In this document: positions 25,671-34,406 of the stretch, piece by piece | Numbering within the stretch: the first letter of the stretch is position 1 | How the letters are laid out: the number at the start of each line of letters is the position of its first letter | Assembly (NCBI GenBank): GCA_900545885.1 | Contig: URAF01000010.1 | Span: forward strand, 1-64,000 | DNA from: an uncultured Eubacteriales bacterium | GTDB lineage: Bacteria; Bacillota; Clostridia; Christensenellales; CAG-917 | Direction of reading: 5' to 3' | Length of the DNA: 64,000 bases | Notes under the pieces: model-generated | The model's input: only the letters and a program-made list of their open reading frames with translations | What the model was told of the DNA's origin: nothing | Database searches by the model: none | Program-made: the position numbers and the translations under genes

Positions 25671-25699
25671 GCCCCGATTTGTGTATCGGGGCTTTTTTT
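25671..25699 (+). terminator. Riboswitch-controlled terminator
   Basis: Perfect 8-bp stem GCCCCGAT/ATCGGGGC with a TTGTGT loop and seven T. It lies between the FMN riboswitch and the ribU-tsaE start codon, so FMN binding should cause premature termination. Confidence 0.92.
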
Positions 25700-25719
25700 G
25701 TGCCCCAAAAGGAGGACAT

Positions 25720-26844
25720 ATGCAAATCGGTAACAAAAAAATCACTCTCCGTATGTCGGCGGCTTACGTCGCAAAACTCGCGCTTCTCACGGCGATTGCG
25801 TTCGCACTGTATCTTGCGAAATTCAATCTGCCGATGATGTTCCCGAGTTTTCTGGAAATTCAGTTTTCCGAACTTCCTGCGCTTCTTGCGGGCTTTTCGA
25901 TGGGTCCTGTTGCGGGCGTGCTTGTAGTAGTGCTCAAATGCCTGCTCAAAATGCCGCTCACTTCCACCAACTTTGTCGGTGAACTTACGGACATTTTAAT
26001 CGGTATCGCGCTTGTTCTGCCTGCGTCGCTCATTTATCTCAAACATAAGGATAAAAAACACGCGGCTATCGGTCTTGCGGTCGGCACTCTGTGCGAAATC
26101 GTTTTCGCGATCATTATCAACCGTTTCATCTCCATACCTTTTTACACCGAACTGTACTTCGGCGGCAATTTCGGTGCTATAATAAACACGTGCAAGGTCA
26201 TTTATCCCAATGCCAACGAACAGAATTTCTATGCGTTCTATCTCGGACTCGGCATTGTTCCTTTCAATGCGCTCCGTTGCATACTTATGGCTTTGCTCAC
26301 GTTCCTGCTTTACAAGCGGCTCAGCAAAATTCTGCACTGGGAGGGAAGTTCGCTCGTGCATCATCTGTCGGGTAGTTACGAATGCGACAGCGTAGAGGAA
26401 ACCTACGCGGTTGCCGAAAAAATCGCAGCCACGCTCAAAGGCGGCGAAACAATTTTGCTGTCGGGAGAACTCGGCGCAGGCAAAACTACATTCACCAAAG
26501 GACTTGCAGCCGCGCTAGGCGTAGAAGAAGAGGTCACCAGCCCCACGTTTACCGTACTCAACGTTTACGAGGACGGAAGACTTCCTCTTTATCATCTCGA
26601 TATGTACCGTATGGAATCGGGCGACGAACTCGGAGAACTCGGCATCGAGGATACCACTCCCGAAAACGCCGTCAAAGTGGTTGAATGGAATAAGTTCGAG
26701 AACTTGACAGGGCGCATTATTGATGTCAAAATAACCGTTGCAGGCGAAAATGAGAGAGTTTTCGAGGTTTCGGACAGCGCAGAGCACAAGAAAAAGGAAA
26801 AACCTCGCAAATTCTCGGTAAAAGCGGACGGAAAAGCCGTCTGA
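25720..26844 (+). CDS. RibU-TsaE fusion: riboflavin ECF S-component joined to tRNA t6A ATPase
   Basis: One open frame of 374 residues from ATG 25720 with AAAGGAGG. Residues 1-205 are a RibU-type S component with about six membrane segments (ELPALLAGFSMGPVAG, TSTNFVGELTDIL), which captures riboflavin for the ECF transporter. Residues about 220-350 are TsaE, the ATPase of threonylcarbamoyl-adenosine tRNA modification: Walker A GELGAGKTT (249-257), TSPTFTVLNVY (273-283), YHLDMYR (291-297) and VEWNKF. The join is a short linker near 205-220 with no stop or frameshift. tsaB follows. TsaE would be anchored at the inner membrane face and controlled by FMN. Confidence 0.92.
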   Translation: MQIGNKKITLRMSAAYVAKLALLTAIAFALYLAKFNLPMMFPSFLEIQFSELPALLAGFSMGPVAGVLVVVLKCLLKMPLTSTNFVGELTDILIGIALVLPASLIYLKHKDKKHAAIGLAVGTLCEIVFAIIINRFISIPFYTELYFGGNFGAIINTCKVIYPNANEQNFYAFYLGLGIVPFNALRCILMALLTFLLYKRLSKILHWEGSSLVHHLSGSYECDSVEETYAVAEKIAATLKGGETILLSGELGAGKTTFTKGLAAALGVEEEVTSPTFTVLNVYEDGRLPLYHLDMYRMESGDELGELGIEDTTPENAVKVVEWNKFENLTGRIIDVKITVAGENERVFEVSDSAEHKKKEKPRKFSVKADGKAV

Positions 26845-26870
26845 CAAACTTCGCCGAACGGGTTTCGGAT

Positions 26871-27452
26871 ATGAATATTCTGTACATTGACACAACTTCG
26901 ACCGTACTTACGACCGGCGTCGTTGCGGACGGAGTAAACCGTTTCCGTCGCATTGACGCGGGGCTCAACGGACACACAAAAATACTTCTCGGGGCAGTCG
27001 ACGAAGTGCTGAAAGAAAGCGGCACGGACTGCAACGGTCTGGACGCCGTGGCTTTGGTCACGGGTCCTGGTTCGTTTACGGGAATAAGAATAGGCGCGGC
27101 GACCGCTACCGCGATAAGTCAGGCGACGGGAGCAAAAAGAATTGCCGTCACGGCGTTTGAAATTATCGCATACAATAGGTTTGAAGTGACTGCCGCGGTC
27201 GAAGCGGGACACGGCAATCTGTACGTTGCGCGTTGCAAGGACGGTGCGCAGGTCGAAACGGGGTTTGTCACGGCAGACGAACGTAAAGCCGCGGAAAAGA
27301 CGACGGCGTTTGTGTTCGAACCCGTAAACGGAGTTGCCGAAACGCTTGCCGCAATCGTCGCGAAAAAGGCGGAAAAAGGCGAGTTTGTCGGTGTATTCGA
27401 GCCCTTTTATATGCGCAAATCGCAAGCGGAGAGGAACAAAGATGAGATTTGA
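26871..27452 (+). CDS. tsaB: TsaB, tRNA t6A biosynthesis subunit
   Basis: Scaffold partner of TsaD and TsaE in making t6A37. 193 residues: ILYIDTTSTVL at the start, HTKILLGAVDEVL, and the signature VALVTGPGSFTGIRIG. It lies 26 nt after ribU-tsaE and overlaps rimI by 11 bases, matching the usual tsaE-tsaB-rimI order. The ribosome binding site is weak. Confidence 0.94.
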   Translation: MNILYIDTTSTVLTTGVVADGVNRFRRIDAGLNGHTKILLGAVDEVLKESGTDCNGLDAVALVTGPGSFTGIRIGAATATAISQATGAKRIAVTAFEIIAYNRFEVTAAVEAGHGNLYVARCKDGAQVETGFVTADERKAAEKTTAFVFEPVNGVAETLAAIVAKKAEKGEFVGVFEPFYMRKSQAERNKDEI

Positions 27453-27873
27453 ACCTTTGCGATACGAACACTTGCGGCAGATGGCGGAAATCGAAAAAGA
27501 GGCTTTCGATATGCCGTGGACGGAAAATATGTTCATTCCCGAACTCAACTGTGCCGACGCGACTTATCTTGTCGGTACGCGAGGGAACGAAGTTGTGTGT
27601 TACGGCGGGTTTCACAGCGTGCTCGACGAGGCGCATATAACCAACATCGCGGTGCGTAACACCGACCGCGGCAGAGGGATAGGCAAGTTCCTTATGTCGG
27701 CGCTGATTGCAAAAGCGCGCGAAAAAGGCGCAAAACATATCACTCTCGAAGTAAAAAGCACCAATATTCCCGCAATCCGTATGTACGAAGGGTTCGGTTT
27801 CAGGGTGGAAGGAGTACGCAAGAGGTATTACAACAATATGTTCGACGCCCTCGTGATGTGGCTCGACTTGTAG
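27442..27873 (+). CDS. rimI: RimI-type ribosomal protein N-acetyltransferase
   Basis: GNAT enzyme that acetylates the N-terminus of ribosomal protein bS18. ATG 27442 overlaps the tsaB end. 143 residues with MPWTENMF, NIAVRNTDRGRGIGKFLM (acetyl-CoA loop), LEVKSTNIPAIRMYEGFGF and RKRYYNN. A GAGGAA lies upstream. Confidence 0.93.
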   Translation: MRFEPLRYEHLRQMAEIEKEAFDMPWTENMFIPELNCADATYLVGTRGNEVVCYGGFHSVLDEAHITNIAVRNTDRGRGIGKFLMSALIAKAREKGAKHITLEVKSTNIPAIRMYEGFGFRVEGVRKRYYNNMFDALVMWLDL

Positions 27874-27880
27874 GAGGCTC

Positions 27881-28573
27881 TTGAACGTACCGACTTTCGG
27901 AAAAGGCAAAGACGTAATTTTTATGCACGGCTGGGGCGGCGACGCCTCCGCCTTTTTATTTTGTGCGAAGCGGCTTGAAAGCGAATATCGCTGTCATCTT
28001 GCGGAGTTTGCGGGTTTTGGTGAAAGCGCACCGCCTGCGCGCCCTTACACGGTGCGCGATTATGCACGCGAAATCGTGGAGTATATGAACTCGGCGGGGA
28101 TTGAAAAAGCCGTGCTTGTGGGACACAGTTTCGGCGGTCGGGTTGCAATGGAAATAGCGGCGGCTTATCCCGAAAGGGTGAAATCCGTCGTTCTTGTGGA
28201 CAGCGCGGGCATAAAACCCAAAAGGAAGTTTTCGTATTACGTCAAAGTCGCATTGCACAAAACGCTGAAAAAACTCGGGTTTGCGGGGCTCAAAGGTTCG
28301 TCGGACTATCAAGGATTGTCGGACGTTATGAAACAAACTTTCGTGAAAGTTGTCAACTACGACCAGACGCTCATTTTGCGGCACATATCCTGTCCGACGG
28401 CGATATTCTGGGGTAAAGACGACAAGGATACGCCGCCGTATATGGCTGAAATAATACATAACGGGATAAAAGACTCGCACGTTTTTATGCTTGACGGCGG
28501 ACATTTTGCATATCTCGAAGAGCCCGAAAAGTTCTTCGCAGTTTTACGCGCATTCCTCAAAGAAACGGCATAG
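27881..28573 (+). CDS. Alpha/beta hydrolase
   Basis: 230 residues from a TTG start that has AGGAGG three nt upstream. Catalytic triad: Ser in VGHSFGGRV, Asp in GKDDKDTP, His in GGHFAYLEEP. The oxyanion HGWGG is near the start. Substrate unknown. Such hydrolases are common next to tsaB-rimI only by local operon structure, so no functional link is claimed. There is no signal peptide. Confidence 0.88.
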   Translation: MNVPTFGKGKDVIFMHGWGGDASAFLFCAKRLESEYRCHLAEFAGFGESAPPARPYTVRDYAREIVEYMNSAGIEKAVLVGHSFGGRVAMEIAAAYPERVKSVVLVDSAGIKPKRKFSYYVKVALHKTLKKLGFAGLKGSSDYQGLSDVMKQTFVKVVNYDQTLILRHISCPTAIFWGKDDKDTPPYMAEIIHNGIKDSHVFMLDGGHFAYLEEPEKFFAVLRAFLKETA

Positions 28574-28599
28574 TTCGTAAATATTGGTCAGCCTTGATG

Positions 28600-28628
28600 T
28601 TGCATTTTTTATTTTGTAATGGTATAAT
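28600..28628 (+). promoter_or_regulatory. Promoter of the BspA-like lipoprotein gene
   Basis: TTGCAT (28600-28605), 17-bp spacer, perfect TATAAT (28623-28628). Confidence 0.7.
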
Positions 28629-28638
28629 GTCAATGTCG

Positions 28639-28660
28639 ATTTCCGACAATTGTCGGAAAT
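28639..28660. promoter_or_regulatory. 22-bp perfect palindrome, probable operator
   Basis: Half-site ATTTCCGACAA followed directly by its exact reverse complement. It starts 11 bp after the -10 element, covering the expected first transcribed bases, where a repressor would block initiation or clearance. Confidence 0.7.
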
Positions 28661-28714
28661 ACCGTGCAGGGGGTGTTTCCGAAGTGCAATAAAACCTGCT
28701 TTTCGGGAGAGTTT

Positions 28715-31700
28715 ATGAAAAAGGGGCATCTTTTTGTTCTTTTGTGCGCAATTTTTATTTGCGTAACGGTTTTCGCGTTTACAGCTTGTAACAAAACAGT
28801 GACAAATGCAGAATACGAAGAATTTGCAACCGTTATGAAAACGGTGCTGGCAAACAGTGTAGAACGAATGGATAATTCCGCAAAATCGTCGTCCGATACG
28901 TCTGTCACATCATTTGCCAATTTCGGTTCGCGTCCGATTATCGCTGCAAAGACGGAAGGTGCAGGATTGTTCGATGTGCTGAACCGACATCAGGGCACTG
29001 CCGTTGTGCAAGAAGAGAATTATGTAAAAGGTTTCTTTGATCTTGTAATGCAGACGGTTGTATCAATGCCGCTTGTTGCTGGTGATGCTTTGCGAACATA
29101 TCCGAAAGTCGATAAGTTTTACGGCGTATCGGTGGGCAGCAAGGAAAGAGGAATGTCTGTTGTTGTCAATAAAACTGGAACACATTATACAATTCTGGTT
29201 CGTACGGAAGCTCCCGTACTTTCCGACGAATACTTTGTAATGGAGTTGGAATACACCGGCGAAAATGATTTTTCTTTCTGCATTTATCAAATTGCGTCCG
29301 CGAGAGAAAATATGAACGCATACCAAATGTTCTATTACGGCGACAGCGATTTGCGGTTTTTGAATCTTTATCTGACAGCCGTTAACGAAACGGGCGATGA
29401 AAGCGGCGGTATTGTGTACTACATCAACGGCACCGACTATGTTCAGGAAAATCCCGACGCGCTGGAAGAAGTGTACGCGCTTGTCAAGGACGGATTTCAA
29501 TCATCCGAACTGGACCGATTCAAAGTATTGCAAAATCCCAACCATAATATAACGGGAGAGCAATGGGACGCCTGTTATAATAAATACATAGGCAATGACG
29601 GACATTTCGATACACAGGGCGGACACCTTGATATTCGCAACGGGGTTTTGTACGGATGGGTCGGAAACTTCAACGACTGTCCTTCCACCATAGAAATACC
29701 AGCAACCGTGAACGCATTGTATTACGAATTGCATTTTCCCGACAGAGCGAAAGAATTGGTTATACCTTCTTCCGTAAAATCCGTGAAGGTTGAAAAGGGC
29801 GTTTTGGATAGGCTGGAAGGAGCACAAGAAGAGGGCACGGATCGCACGCTTGTCGAATGTCCGTTGGAATATTTTATTATTATCGGCTATGCGGAAGACG
29901 GTTCGGACAATTTTTTGAAAGAAATAACGCTGAAAGGCAATTCCGCACTCTTTGAAATCAAAGACCGTTGCCTTTATTCCAAATCGGACGGAATGCTGCT
30001 GTATGTTCCCGAAAGCAACTCGCTTACCAAACTTGTTCTGAATGCAAATATTTCCGAAGGTGCACGCTATTGTTTGCGTTTGGCAAACTTGCCCGCATTG
30101 AGCGAAGTCGAGGCGACTTTGGAAAGCGTTCCGAGATGGGACGGCGGCACGGAGATTTTCAATCCGCTTGACGAGTTGTTCTTCAACTATAACGGCAACA
30201 AGAATTATTCTTTGAACAAACTGTCGGTGTACGGCTCGATTGACGTGAGTACGGCATTGTCTGTCGCAAGTGGCGTTTCATACATCAGAGAGATTGTCGT
30301 GGATGTGCAAGATATCGAAGAATACGCTTCCTGTTCCATCGAAATCGAATGTAGAGCGGACAGAGTCAAGGTTCTCGATGCGGGAACCGATTGTCAAGTT
30401 AATATTTCGTCCGCAGTGAAGAATCTGTTTTTCGATTGTGAAAGCGAAGTCGAAGTGTATGATATTTACGGCGAATCTTCAGGGTCAGGCAGCACGATTC
30501 AGATCACTGCACGAGTGCAATCTTTGGATGTCAGTTTGGGCTTTCCCGCAAGAATAGAATTGCCGTATCCCGCTTTGTCTTGGCTGTCCTTCTCGCACAA
30601 GTTTTTGCCCAACGACATAAGGGATATTCTTGCGCAATACACTAACGATCAGCTTGCCGCAACCACTGAATTGGTGTCGCATCAGGGAATGGCAGAGACA
30701 GTTTATGTTTTTAGTGAGCCCACAGCCGACGAAGTGGCGATTGCCGAGAATTTCCAAACGATCGAACAGATTCCCGAATCTATGTCGGAATACGGCGTGA
30801 ATTACATCCGTCTGTCTGGATTTAAAGGTGCGAGCGCGGTTTTGAATATTCCCGAAACAGTTTATGGACTGCCCGTGTTGGAAGTTATGTTGTTCGGGGC
30901 TGTTGCGGATGAGACCAATCTCAAAGAACTGCATTTGCCTTCGTCGTTAAAACGCTTCTCTATGGAAGGCGAGTTTGCTTTGGAAAAAATCGTTTTTGAA
31001 GGAAGCAAAAACGAGTTTTTCCGTTTGATGGGGGAAGATCGGTTTGTCTATCAGCTTTTCGATTATATGCAGAAAATAGTTTGCAATGACGGTGAAATAA
31101 TCCCCGCGCCCAACCCCGCGCAGGAAGAAATTCATGCGCATATTCCCGAACAGAACGCTTTTGTTGTTGTTCGCGTGGATTGGAGTGCGAATTCTATAGA
31201 AGTAGAATTGACGGTTGACGGAAAAACTTATACATCACATAATATCGGACAATTTTCCGAAGAAACCTACTATATTTTAAATTTTTGTCGTCTCGAATCA
31301 ACCGATGAATTCGGCGAAACACGGGAATATTACAAATATTGCGTCAACATCGCCAGATATAATACCGTTTACGCAGGCGATAAGGTTTTCTACGACATAT
31401 CGGCAAGTTTGAAGATATATTCCGATCCTTTTTCGCACGAATTTTACGACTTTCAAATTATTTCGCGCTTGGAGCCGGATCAACCGTTTGTATTAGAGCA
31501 CAAATGGACAGCCGAAACGGATATAGAACTTCCCGAAGGTCAGCCGCCTACATGCGAAATAGAAGGATATCGATATGTGATATGCGAGCTTTGTCATGAA
31601 CAGAAAATAGAGATTACAGCGCCTGCACTCGGACACGATTGGAGCGAATGGATTACAGTATGTGCAACATGTGATGAGGCAGAACATCAATACCGTTACT

Positions 31701-32551
31701 GCACACGTGACGGTTGCGGAAAAGTTGAAAAAAAAGATTATATTGGTGAGCCTCTTGGACATCAATTGAGTGAGCCTTATAATGTGGATTCAACTTGTTC
31801 GGAACATGCGCACAGCGAACAGAGATGCACTCGCGAAGGCTGTGATTATGTTTACAAATTCGATTACGACAACAACAGCGTGCTGAAAGACCACTCCTAT
31901 GAATTGCGCTATCAGCGCGATCCAGAATGCGATTACAGTGGATTAAAAGAATATCAATGCACGGCATGCGGGCATCTTCATTCCGAACCTTTCGGCGAGC
32001 CTTTGGGACATTCGTATGGCGAAGACGGATTGTGCACGCGTTGTAAAGCTGTTCATGTTTATTTCGATTTGGGAGTAAACTATAATTCCGACGGCGAGAT
32101 TATTTATTACAATATATTGGGAGTCAACACGAATGCTCCGCAAACTGTGGTAATTCCGTATGATTTGCAAGGTATACGCATAAAAAATATAGTATTCTAC
32201 GGAGAAGCAAATTTCACGAGTTTGATTTTTGCAGATGGTTGGACATCTTTGGATCAAGATAATGTTTTTTTGGATAATGCCTATAACCTGCAATCGATAA
32301 TTTTGCCTAGGAGCTTGAAAAATTTGTCCTATGAAGTATTGTTAGAATGTTCCGGTTTAAGAAACATCTATTTTGAAGGGAGCTTAGATGAATGGGAAGC
32401 GGCAGGATTTTACTATTATGCCAATTACTCTTATTATTTTTATGCCGAGGAAAATCCGTACGACAACGGAACAGCGGACGATCAATACTTCTATTGGTAC
32501 TATGATACGGACGGACAAACACCTATTGTCTGGACAAAGACAGAGTTTTGA
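28715..32551 (+). CDS. Giant BspA-like surface lipoprotein
   Basis: 1278 residues from ATG 28715 (GGGAGAG upstream). A signal peptide with lipobox AFTAC gives acylated Cys25. The body carries leucine-rich BspA/LRR_5-type segments (for example ELVIPSSVKSVKVEKG, LKELHLPSSLKRFSM) and beta-rich stretches. Near residues 940-1120 a set of Cys-rich units of the pattern C-x2-C with ALGHDW/PLGHQL/PLGHSY joints repeats at least four times, a hallmark of this surface-protein class. Codon use and AT content differ from the neighbours, suggesting transfer or fast evolution. Likely extracellular binding or adhesion; ligand unknown. It has its own promoter, operator and terminator. Confidence 0.85.
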   Translation: MKKGHLFVLLCAIFICVTVFAFTACNKTVTNAEYEEFATVMKTVLANSVERMDNSAKSSSDTSVTSFANFGSRPIIAAKTEGAGLFDVLNRHQGTAVVQEENYVKGFFDLVMQTVVSMPLVAGDALRTYPKVDKFYGVSVGSKERGMSVVVNKTGTHYTILVRTEAPVLSDEYFVMELEYTGENDFSFCIYQIASARENMNAYQMFYYGDSDLRFLNLYLTAVNETGDESGGIVYYINGTDYVQENPDALEEVYALVKDGFQSSELDRFKVLQNPNHNITGEQWDACYNKYIGNDGHFDTQGGHLDIRNGVLYGWVGNFNDCPSTIEIPATVNALYYELHFPDRAKELVIPSSVKSVKVEKGVLDRLEGAQEEGTDRTLVECPLEYFIIIGYAEDGSDNFLKEITLKGNSALFEIKDRCLYSKSDGMLLYVPESNSLTKLVLNANISEGARYCLRLANLPALSEVEATLESVPRWDGGTEIFNPLDELFFNYNGNKNYSLNKLSVYGSIDVSTALSVASGVSYIREIVVDVQDIEEYASCSIEIECRADRVKVLDAGTDCQVNISSAVKNLFFDCESEVEVYDIYGESSGSGSTIQITARVQSLDVSLGFPARIELPYPALSWLSFSHKFLPNDIRDILAQYTNDQLAATTELVSHQGMAETVYVFSEPTADEVAIAENFQTIEQIPESMSEYGVNYIRLSGFKGASAVLNIPETVYGLPVLEVMLFGAVADETNLKELHLPSSLKRFSMEGEFALEKIVFEGSKNEFFRLMGEDRFVYQLFDYMQKIVCNDGEIIPAPNPAQEEIHAHIPEQNAFVVVRVDWSANSIEVELTVDGKTYTSHNIGQFSEETYYILNFCRLESTDEFGETREYYKYCVNIARYNTVYAGDKVFYDISASLKIYSDPFSHEFYDFQIISRLEPDQPFVLEHKWTAETDIELPEGQPPTCEIEGYRYVICELCHEQKIEITAPALGHDWSEWITVCATCDEAEHQYRYCTRDGCGKVEKKDYIGEPLGHQLSEPYNVDSTCSEHAHSEQRCTREGCDYVYKFDYDNNSVLKDHSYELRYQRDPECDYSGLKEYQCTACGHLHSEPFGEPLGHSYGEDGLCTRCKAVHVYFDLGVNYNSDGEIIYYNILGVNTNAPQTVVIPYDLQGIRIKNIVFYGEANFTSLIFADGWTSLDQDNVFLDNAYNLQSIILPRSLKNLSYEVLLECSGLRNIYFEGSLDEWEAAGFYYYANYSYYFYAEENPYDNGTADDQYFYWYYDTDGQTPIVWTKTEF

Positions 32552-32626
32552 AAGCAAACGGACGCTTTTTCGGTTTTGTTGAGTGAGTTTTGAAAATAAC
32601 GAAACAAATCGGCATTCTAAAAAAAT

Positions 32627-32655
32627 AAATCCACCGAATTTTCGGTGGATTTTAT
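32627..32655. terminator. Terminator after the lipoprotein gene
   Basis: Stem AAATCCACCG/CGGTGGATTT around AATTTT, followed by TATTTTG. Confidence 0.85.
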
Positions 32656-32716
32656 TTTGTTTTGCGGTCATTTTAATTTTGTTTCGATTAGTGCTTTTCT
32701 TGCGATATACGTCGTT

Positions 32717-32746
32717 TTCACATTGCAAGGAGTTTGCAAATATAAT
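32717..32746 (+). promoter_or_regulatory. Probable murF-ddl promoter
   Basis: TTCACA (32717-32722), 18-bp spacer containing two TTGCAA motifs, TATAAT (32741-32746), 60 bp before the start. Confidence 0.5.
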
Positions 32747-32805
32747 GTGACGTCGCACGGGGACGCGTGTATCAGCTTTCCCTGCGTCCCTGAACGGGGG
32801 TGAAT

Positions 32806-34398
32806 ATGGTAATTGCTCGCGGAGATTGGTTTTTCATTACGTTGTCGCTGTTGGTCGGTCTGTTTATGGTAAGACCTTATCTTTACGCCGCTCAGCAGGA
32901 CAACTATCGCGTAAAAGAGATTTTCAAAAGCAAAAGGGTCAGGACGGCGTACGTCACCGATCTTGTTTGCGTTCTGGTTTTCGGCGGATTGTGGGCGGCG
33001 TTTTACTTCGTGAAGTCGCGTATATTCTGGGGATTTCTCACGGGACTGTTTTTCTTCATCGCCGAATTGGCTTTGTATTTCGTCGAGGAGATGCCCGCAA
33101 AGAAAAAGCCCTTCAGATACACAAAACGCGCTGTCAGAGCGATTATTGCGGTTGCCGTGGTCAGTACCTGCGCGGTAGGAGTTGCGCTTGCCGCCGTAAA
33201 CGAATACGTCGAGGACAGCTATATGAGATACCTCGTGTTTTTCGGGTTGCCCGTGGTGTTTCCGATTATATTCTGCCTCGTTCTCGGAACGGTCAACGTG
33301 TTCGAGCGGCTCAACAACCGACGCTACGAAAAACGCACCCGCAACGCGCTTGCCGCACGTCCCGACCTCATCAAAATCGCGGTTACGGGGAGTTTCGGCA
33401 AAACCTCGGTGAAAAATATGCTTTACGCTATGCTTTCCACAAAATACAACGTGCTTGTGACGCCCGAAAGTTACAATACGCCTATGGGGATTTCCAAAAC
33501 GGTCAGAAACCTGGACGCTACGCACGAGGTTTTCATTGCCGAAATGGGGGCGCGCAGGAAAGGCGATATAAAGCGGCTTATGAAAATCGTACGTCCGGAA
33601 TTCGCAGTTCTTACAGGTATCAACGACCAGCATCTAGAAACATTCGGGAGCAGGGAAGCGATTGTCAAAGAAAAGCTGCGCGTTCTCGACGTTTACGGCA
33701 ATGAGGGGTTGTGCGTCGTTTCCGATACGCTTGCCGACATTCCGCGCGTCCGCGACGACTTGCGTACCAACATACTTCTTGCGGGAGAAAACGAAAGTTC
33801 CCCCGTGCGCTGTTCGGATATAGCCGTATGCGAGGACGGCAGCGTGTTTACGCTGGCTTTGCAGGGAATGCAGACGGAGTGCGCGACACGGCTTCTCGGG
33901 TCGCACAACATTCTCAATATCACTATGGCGGCGGCTATGGCGTATTCGCTCGGGGTATCCGTCGAAAAAATCCGCGACGTGGTCTATTCGCTCGAACCCA
34001 CGCCCCACCGACTGCAACTAATAGAAGGAAACGGCATAAAGATAATTGACGACAGTTTCAATTCAAATCCGCAGGGGGCACGCGCCGCATTGGACGTACT
34101 TGCGCTGTTTGCGGGGCGCAAGGTGGTCGTAACTCCGGGTATGGTCGAACTCGGCGAACTCGAAAACGAGGAGAACTATAAGTTGGGTACGGCTCTTGCC
34201 GAAGTCGCCGACGTGGTTATGCTTGTGGGTAAAAAGAGGACGCGGCCCATAAAACGCGGATTGCAGGAAGGCGGATTTTCGGGAAGGTTGGAGGTCTACG
34301 ACACGTTGTCCGACGCGGAAGAGGCGTTCAAAGGCGTTCTGCATATCGGCGACGTGCTGTTGCTGCTCAACGATTTGCCCGACTGTTACGACGAATAG
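32806..34398 (+). CDS. murF: MurF-type ligase with N-terminal five-helix membrane domain
   Basis: Adds D-Ala-D-Ala to the UDP-MurNAc-tripeptide, the last cytoplasmic step of wall precursor synthesis. Residues 185-530 are a Mur ligase: ITGSFGKTS-like VTGSFGKTSVKN (193-204), FIAEMGARRKGDI, LTGINDQHLETFG, GSHNILN, and DDSFNSNP. Residues 1-165 are unusual: five predicted membrane segments (about 8-25, 51-69, 73-93, 110-131, 142-164). ATG 32806 follows GGGGGTG, and a GTG lies 6 nt earlier. ddl, which makes the substrate, starts 8 nt after the stop. The dcw cluster later in the window lacks murF, so this is probably the only copy. Confidence 0.88.
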   Translation: MVIARGDWFFITLSLLVGLFMVRPYLYAAQQDNYRVKEIFKSKRVRTAYVTDLVCVLVFGGLWAAFYFVKSRIFWGFLTGLFFFIAELALYFVEEMPAKKKPFRYTKRAVRAIIAVAVVSTCAVGVALAAVNEYVEDSYMRYLVFFGLPVVFPIIFCLVLGTVNVFERLNNRRYEKRTRNALAARPDLIKIAVTGSFGKTSVKNMLYAMLSTKYNVLVTPESYNTPMGISKTVRNLDATHEVFIAEMGARRKGDIKRLMKIVRPEFAVLTGINDQHLETFGSREAIVKEKLRVLDVYGNEGLCVVSDTLADIPRVRDDLRTNILLAGENESSPVRCSDIAVCEDGSVFTLALQGMQTECATRLLGSHNILNITMAAAMAYSLGVSVEKIRDVVYSLEPTPHRLQLIEGNGIKIIDDSFNSNPQGARAALDVLALFAGRKVVVTPGMVELGELENEENYKLGTALAEVADVVMLVGKKRTRPIKRGLQEGGFSGRLEVYDTLSDAEEAFKGVLHIGDVLLLLNDLPDCYDE

Positions 34399-34406
34399 GA
34401 GGTATT

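Noticed and set aside
25312..25725. 137-residue - strand frame across the repeats and FMN riboswitch
   Set aside because: It runs through a highly conserved RNA element and tandem repeats, and has no start signal.
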